Below are positions 19,424-23,238 of a stretch of DNA of 23,238 nucleotides, one piece after another; the stretch's first letter is position 1, and each line of letters begins with the position of its first letter. Source of the stretch: an uncultured Pseudomonadota bacterium. GTDB lineage: Bacteria > Pseudomonadota > Gammaproteobacteria > Burkholderiales > Rhodocyclaceae. The notes beneath the pieces are model-generated. The model was not told where the DNA came from. It searched no databases and saw only the letters and a program-made list of their open reading frames with translations. The stretch lies in NCBI GenBank assembly GCA_946479855.1, contig CAMLHL010000048.1, positions 1-23,238 on the forward strand. The letters run 5' to 3'. Position numbers and translations under genes: made by a program.

Positions 19424-21607
19424 TTACTCCCTGCCTGGCCGCCAGCGCTTCAGCAGAAGGGAGTTCGAAACGACCGACACCGAACTCAGCGCCATGGCAG
19501 CCCCCGCCACGACGGGGTTGAGCCACCCCATGGCCGCCAGCGGAATCCCCAGGACATTGTAGATGAAAGCAAAGAAAAGATTTTGCCGGATTTTCCCCAA
19601 GGTGGCCGCCGACAGGGCGATTGCGTCGCCTACGCCCGACAAGTCGCTGCGAATCAGGGTCAAATCCGCCGCCTCGATCGCCGCATCCGAACCCGCTCCG
19701 ATGGCGAAACTGACATCTGCCGCCGCCAGTGCCGGCGCGTCATTGATACCGTCGCCGACCATGGCGACCAAGGCGCCCCCCGCTTTCAATTCGCTGACTG
19801 CCGCCGCTTTTTCGCCGGGCAGGATGCCGGCCCGGAATTCCTCGATCCCGGCCTCGGCCGCAATGGCCGCGGCGGTAGCGGCGTTGTCGCCGGTCAGCAT
19901 GACGACCCGGATGCCGCGTTCGCGTAAACGCCGGACCGCCGCCTTCGAACTCGGGCGCAGGGCATCGGCTATGGCAAACAAGGCCAGCGCCACCCCCTCT
20001 TCGCCGAGCACCACCACCGTCTTGCCGGCCCCTTGCAGGGCAGCCACGGCGGGATCACCCGCCAGGCCCATCCAGCCCGGCGCCCCCAGGCGCAACCTGC
20101 GGCCATTGATTTCGCCTTCGACCCCCATCCCGGGAGTCGCTTTGAAATTTGCCACTTTTGCGCGGTCGACCGTGGCACTCCCCCGGGAATCGGCACTTGC
20201 CGCGATGATGGCCCGTGCCAGCGGATGCTCGGAATTCTGTTCCAGCGCCGCAGCCAGACGGAGCGCTTCGTCGGCCGCCAGACCGCGCGGCACGATATCG
20301 GTCACCTGTGGCAGGCCGCAGGTCAGTGTCCCGGTCTTGTCGAGTGCCAGTACCGCAATCTTCTCGGCCCGCTCCAAGGCTTCGGCATTCTTGACCAGAA
20401 TGCCCGCCCTTGCTCCCTGCCCGGTACCCACCATGATCGCCGTCGGCGTCGCCAGGCCGAGTGCACACGGACAGGCGATGACCAGCACCGCCACGGCATT
20501 GACCAGCGCTTCGGCAAATTGGCCGGAATACCACCACCAGCCAGCCAGGGTAAAGAGAGCAATAGTGCACACCGTCGGCACGAAGATGGCCGAAATCTGG
20601 TCGGCCAGCCGTTGTACCGGCGCCTTCGAGCCCTGCGCCTCGCCGACCAGACGAATGATGCCGGCCAGCAGCGTATGCTCGCCGACCCCCGTCGCCCGGC
20701 AACGCAGCACTCCCTGGCCGTTGGCCGTCGCCGCGAAAACCTTGTCGCCGGTGCCCTTGCCCACCGGCATGCTCTCGCCAGTCAGCATCGCCTCGTTAAC
20801 CTTCGATTCGCCATCGATCACCTCACCGTCGACTGGCAAGCTCTCCCCGGGGCGGACGAGAAAAACATCGCCCGGCATCAGGGCCTCAACCGGCATTTCG
20901 ATCCACTGCCCGTCGCGCTCGACCCGCGCCGTCTTGGGCTGCAGACGGATCAGCGATTCGATAGCCTCCGAGGTCCGCGCCTTGGCCCGCGCTTCCAGCA
21001 GTTTGCCAAGCAGGACCAGCGTAATGACTGCCGCCCCGGCCTCGAAATACACGTGCTGGCTCAGCCCGAACACTGTCACCACCATCGAGAAACCCCAGGC
21101 CATGGAGGTTCCGAGGGCGACCAGCACATCCATGTTGGCGCCACCGCCACGCAGCGTCTTGTAGGCGCCGTCGTAGAAACGCCAGCCGATCCAGAACTGC
21201 ACCGGCGTCGCCAGGGCCAGTTGCAGCCAACGCGGGAGCTCGTTCTGATGACCATGGCCGCCAAACATGAACAGCATCTGGCCAACCAGCGGCAGCGTCA
21301 GCACGACTGAAATCCAGAAGCGCCGGATCTCATGCCGGTAAACGCGCAACTTCTCAGCCTTTTCACGTTCGCGCGTCAGGCTATCGACGACCGCTGCCGT
21401 AAAGCCGGCCTTGGCGACGGCGGCCAGCACCGCCGCTTCGTCGGCCGCCGCCGAGAGTCTTACCCGGGCACGCTCCGAGGCCAGATTGACGTTGGCCTGG
21501 ATGCCAGGCTGGCGATTCAATACCTTTTCCAGGCGCGCAGAACAGGCCGCACAGGTCATGCCGCCAATAGCGAATTCAACCACCCGGCTATTATCCGCCC
21601 CGGTCAT
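19424..21607 (-). CDS. copA: Cu(I)-exporting P1B-type ATPase
   Basis: 727 residues. One N-terminal HMA domain carries G-M-T-C-A-A-C. Eight membrane helices follow. Key motifs: T-G-E-S (actuator), C-P-C-A-L-G in the sixth helix, D-K-T-G-T (phosphorylation), S-E-H-P-L-A, and G-D-G-I-N-D. The last two helices have Y-N and M-x-x-S-S, the P1B-1 signature for Cu(I). It pumps cytosolic copper to the periplasm, either for detoxification (CopA1) or for cbb3 assembly (FixI/CopA2-like); context with hemN and the SafE-like gene makes the second role plausible. The ATG overlaps the universal stress gene stop by four bases (ATGA), so translation is coupled. Confidence 0.95.
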   Translation of the reverse strand: MTGADNSRVVEFAIGGMTCAACSARLEKVLNRQPGIQANVNLASERARVRLSAAADEAAVLAAVAKAGFTAAVVDSLTREREKAEKLRVYRHEIRRFWISVVLTLPLVGQMLFMFGGHGHQNELPRWLQLALATPVQFWIGWRFYDGAYKTLRGGGANMDVLVALGTSMAWGFSMVVTVFGLSQHVYFEAGAAVITLVLLGKLLEARAKARTSEAIESLIRLQPKTARVERDGQWIEMPVEALMPGDVFLVRPGESLPVDGEVIDGESKVNEAMLTGESMPVGKGTGDKVFAATANGQGVLRCRATGVGEHTLLAGIIRLVGEAQGSKAPVQRLADQISAIFVPTVCTIALFTLAGWWWYSGQFAEALVNAVAVLVIACPCALGLATPTAIMVGTGQGARAGILVKNAEALERAEKIAVLALDKTGTLTCGLPQVTDIVPRGLAADEALRLAAALEQNSEHPLARAIIAASADSRGSATVDRAKVANFKATPGMGVEGEINGRRLRLGAPGWMGLAGDPAVAALQGAGKTVVVLGEEGVALALFAIADALRPSSKAAVRRLRERGIRVVMLTGDNAATAAAIAAEAGIEEFRAGILPGEKAAAVSELKAGGALVAMVGDGINDAPALAAADVSFAIGAGSDAAIEAADLTLIRSDLSGVGDAIALSAATLGKIRQNLFFAFIYNVLGIPLAAMGWLNPVVAGAAMALSSVSVVSNSLLLKRWRPGRE

Positions 21608-22029
21608 TTGACCAGCAGCACCGGACAGGGGGCAAGATGCAATACGCGGGTCGCCACCGAGCCCATGACCATGCCGGCTATCGCCCCGCGCCCGTGGGTC
21701 CCCATGATGATCAGGTCGCAGCCGAGTTCACGGGCCATGTTGGCAATCACCTCGGCCGGCTGGCCGACATGGAGGTGTGTCGTATACGAACATCCAGCCG
21801 CGTCGAGTTTCTTCCGGGCTTCGAGAAGCAAGGCCTGCCCCTCTTCCAGATAATAGCCATGCAGCGTCTCCTTGCCGACATGCGCCTGTATCCGGCCGAT
21901 CGGTATCGGCGGATGAACGTGCACCAGGTGAATATCCGGCACCTCGCGAAACCACGCCGCATGGGCGATCAGGTGGTCGACAGCACGCAGAGCGCAGGCC
22001 GAACCATCAATCGGCAGCAATATTTTCAT
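21604..22029 (-). CDS. Universal stress protein (UspA family)
   Basis: 141 residues of the Rossmann-like Usp fold. It starts M-K-I-L-L-P-I-D-G-S and has the ATP-binding signature G-T-H-G-R-G followed by M-G-S-V-A (G-x2-G-x9-G-S type) near residues 110-128, so it is probably an ATP-binding Usp. The start at 22029 has AAGGGA 8-9 bases upstream. It lies 15 bases after the SafE-like gene and overlaps copA. Usp genes are commonly induced on growth arrest or low oxygen; coupling to copA is unusual enough to suggest a regulatory or sensing link. Confidence 0.92.
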   Translation of the reverse strand: MKILLPIDGSACALRAVDHLIAHAAWFREVPDIHLVHVHPPIPIGRIQAHVGKETLHGYYLEEGQALLLEARKKLDAAGCSYTTHLHVGQPAEVIANMARELGCDLIIMGTHGRGAIAGMVMGSVATRVLHLAPCPVLLVK

Positions 22030-22044
22030 GGTGAAAATCCCTTC

Positions 22045-22716
22045 CTAAAGCGAGGCAGACAGACGCAGCAGGCCGACGAATCCATATATTCCGAAGCCTA
22101 GCACCATCAGGCCGGAGAGGGTACGTACCAGCGGGCGACGCACGAACTCGTTGAGCCGGGCCAGCACCATGCCGGCGAGCAGAAGATTAGGCAGGGTACC
22201 GAGCCCGAAAGCCAGCATCATCAGGGCGCCACGCCCGGCCGAGGCCGCCGTCAGCGCGCTGGCCAGAGCGCTATAGACCAGGCCGCATGGCAGCCAGCCC
22301 CACAGCAAACCCAGCGGAAAGGCCTGGCCGATGCTGCGCGCCGGCAGGAAGCGCCGGGTCAGCGGCTGCAGGCGCCGCCACAGGGATTGCCCGGCCCGTT
22401 CGGTAAAGGCCAGCGCCCTGGTCACACCAAGCAGATAGAGGCCCAGCGCGACCAGCATCAGATTGGCAAGAAAATAGAGAATCAGACGGGCGGGAACCTG
22501 TCCTTCCAGCCCCATGCTGGCCGCTCCCAACGCACCGGCAATGGCGCCGGCCGCCGCATAGGAAAGAATGCGTCCGCCGTTGTAGGCCAGATGCATTGAC
22601 CAGCGGGCCGGCCCGCCCATCGACAAGGCGCCGACGATGCCGCCGCACATGCCGACACAGTGCGTGCCGCCAAGCAGACCAACGAGAAACAGGGCGAGAA
22701 AACCGGAGTCGGGCAT
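22045..22716 (-). CDS. SafE/DsbD_2-type copper-related membrane protein (sulfite exporter TauE/SafE family annotation)
   Basis: 223 residues, about six membrane helices. The first helix has G-L-L-G-G-T-H-C-V-G-M-C-G-G, a conserved Cys/His/Met motif thought to bind copper in this family. A matching W-G-W-L-P-C-G-L-V-Y-S-A-L helix lies in the second half. Homologues are typically found beside ccoGHIS genes and are implicated in cbb3 oxidase maturation, so 'sulfite exporter' is a misleading family name. The ATG at 22716 has no strong Shine-Dalgarno. The hairpin at 22740-22761 separates it from hemN, so it may head the usp-copA transcript. Confidence 0.87.
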   Translation of the reverse strand: MPDSGFLALFLVGLLGGTHCVGMCGGIVGALSMGGPARWSMHLAYNGGRILSYAAAGAIAGALGAASMGLEGQVPARLILYFLANLMLVALGLYLLGVTRALAFTERAGQSLWRRLQPLTRRFLPARSIGQAFPLGLLWGWLPCGLVYSALASALTAASAGRGALMMLAFGLGTLPNLLLAGMVLARLNEFVRRPLVRTLSGLMVLGFGIYGFVGLLRLSASL

Positions 22717-22736
22717 CGCACAGGACCAGGAATACC

Positions 22737-22761
22737 AAAGCGGGCAGTTTACCCTGCCCGC
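22737..22761 (-). terminator. Candidate terminator after hemN
   Basis: GCGGGCAG (22740-22747) and CTGCCCGC (22754-22761) form a perfect 8-bp stem with a 6-base loop. On the minus strand it is followed by TTTGG. It lies about 20 bases past the hemN stop and just before the SafE-like gene start. The short T-run leaves some read-through likely. Confidence 0.6.
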
Positions 22762-22780
22762 CCCGCCCTGGACACGCCGA

Positions 22781-23238
22781 TCAGATTACCTTGGAGTAGC
22801 TCGCCCGCTGGCGACCGGCCCGCAGGTAACGGTCGAAGACCATGGAAATGACACGTACCAGCAAACGCCCCGGCGGCAGAACCGTGATCCATTCACGTTC
22901 GATCTTGAGCAGGCCAGCCCGCTCCATTTCCTTCATATCCTCGAGTTCGGCCGCAAAGTATTTGTGGAAGTCGATCAGGTGAGCGCTTTCGATGCTTTCG
23001 ATAGAAAGCTCGAAATGGCACATCAGGGCCTGGATGATCGAACGGCGCAGGATATCGTCGGCAGTCAGCTCAATGCCGCGGAACACGGGCAGGGAACCGG
23101 TATCAAGGCGATCGTAGTACTCGTCGGCAGTCTTGACGTTCTGGTAGTAGGTTGGACCGACCTTGCTGATCGACGAAATACCGAAGGACAGCATGTCGCA
23201 GTCGGCATAGGTCGAATAGCCCTGGAAATTGCGGTGCA
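22781..23238 (-). CDS. hemN: Oxygen-independent coproporphyrinogen III oxidase, C-terminal part (cut by right edge)
   Basis: About 151 residues in an open frame that runs off the right edge. The visible N-F-Q-G-Y-S-T-Y-A-D near the edge, then L-S-F-G-I-S-S-I-S, R-G-I-E-L-T-x-D-D-I-L-R-R, and the end Y-S-K-V-I align well with the C-terminal half of E. coli HemN. The radical SAM domain with its Fe-S cysteines lies outside the window. HemN makes protoporphyrinogen IX from coproporphyrinogen III when oxygen is low, and hemN is often near fnr and cbb3 assembly genes, as here. Stop at 22781-22783; a terminator-like hairpin follows. Confidence 0.95.
   Translation of the reverse strand, partial: HRNFQGYSTYADCDMLSFGISSISKVGPTYYQNVKTADEYYDRLDTGSLPVFRGIELTADDILRRSIIQALMCHFELSIESIESAHLIDFHKYFAAELEDMKEMERAGLLKIEREWITVLPPGRLLVRVISMVFDRYLRAGRQRASYSKVI

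Noticed and set aside
17966..19927. 653-codon plus-strand open frame
   Set aside because: It lies antisense to the PAS-GGDEF-EAL gene and the copA 3' end. Its product is Arg/Gln/His-rich with no recognisable domain, typical of antisense frames in GC-rich genes.
19563..21164. 533-codon plus-strand open frame
   Set aside because: Antisense to copA; Ala/Ser/Pro-rich low-complexity product with no motif.

Overview
The window is about 23 kb of GC-rich (roughly 60-65 %), densely coding proteobacterial chromosome. High GC, the gene families (CcoG, NorEF, HemN, a paired bacterioferritin, FeoBA, SelD) and the protein sequences suggest a facultatively anaerobic or denitrifying betaproteobacterium, probably Rhodocyclales (Dechloromonas/Azonexus-like). 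That placement is inference from family resemblance, not from a marker gene. I see no rRNA, tRNA, CRISPR array, insertion sequence, prophage or integrase.

Layout, left to right. (1) 1-3934, + strand: the C-terminal part of a NosR/NapH/CcoG-type membrane polyferredoxin cut by the left edge, a small YvlD/phage-holin-family membrane protein, then feoB followed by feoA (ferrous iron uptake). (2) 3947-6449: ccoG (-), a cytochrome cbb3 oxidase assembly ferredoxin, divergent from norE-norF (+). The spacer holds an FNR/DNR-like palindrome and a 35-codon leader ORF whose stop overlaps the norE start. (3) 6444-7856 (-): a YdcR-like MocR/GntR regulator. (4) 8001-8978 (+): two tandem bacterioferritin genes with complementary active-site losses, closed by a good terminator. 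(5) 9176-13293: a small secreted protein; then a module of a family VIII esterase/beta-lactamase-like hydrolase (-), a MetA-pathway-type outer-membrane protein (+) and an AraC regulator (+). (6) 13477-15125 (-): a DUF4337 membrane protein translationally coupled to a Ppx/GppA-family protein that carries a signal peptide. (7) 15288-15491 (+): bfd, with two Fur-box-like palindromes on its promoter, convergent with a frameshifted PepSY-TM-like gene (-). (8) 16236-23238, all on the - strand: hemN (cut by the right edge), a SafE/DsbD_2-type copper membrane protein, a universal stress protein, the Cu(I) ATPase copA, a PAS-GGDEF-EAL protein, copZ and selD.

Iron and copper handling for low-oxygen respiration is the main theme. 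FeoBA would import Fe(II), the bacterioferritin pair would store it and Bfd would release it under Fur control. CcoG, the SafE-like protein and CopA/CopZ would handle copper and cofactor supply for a high-affinity oxidase, HemN would make haem without oxygen, and NorEF would support nitric oxide reduction. The structural genes for the oxidase and the NO reductase are not in the window. The points most worth a second look are the asymmetric bacterioferritin pair, the exported Ppx-like protein, the c-di-GMP enzyme gene between copA and copZ, the double Fur-like site at bfd, the norE leader ORF and the frameshifted PepSY-like gene.
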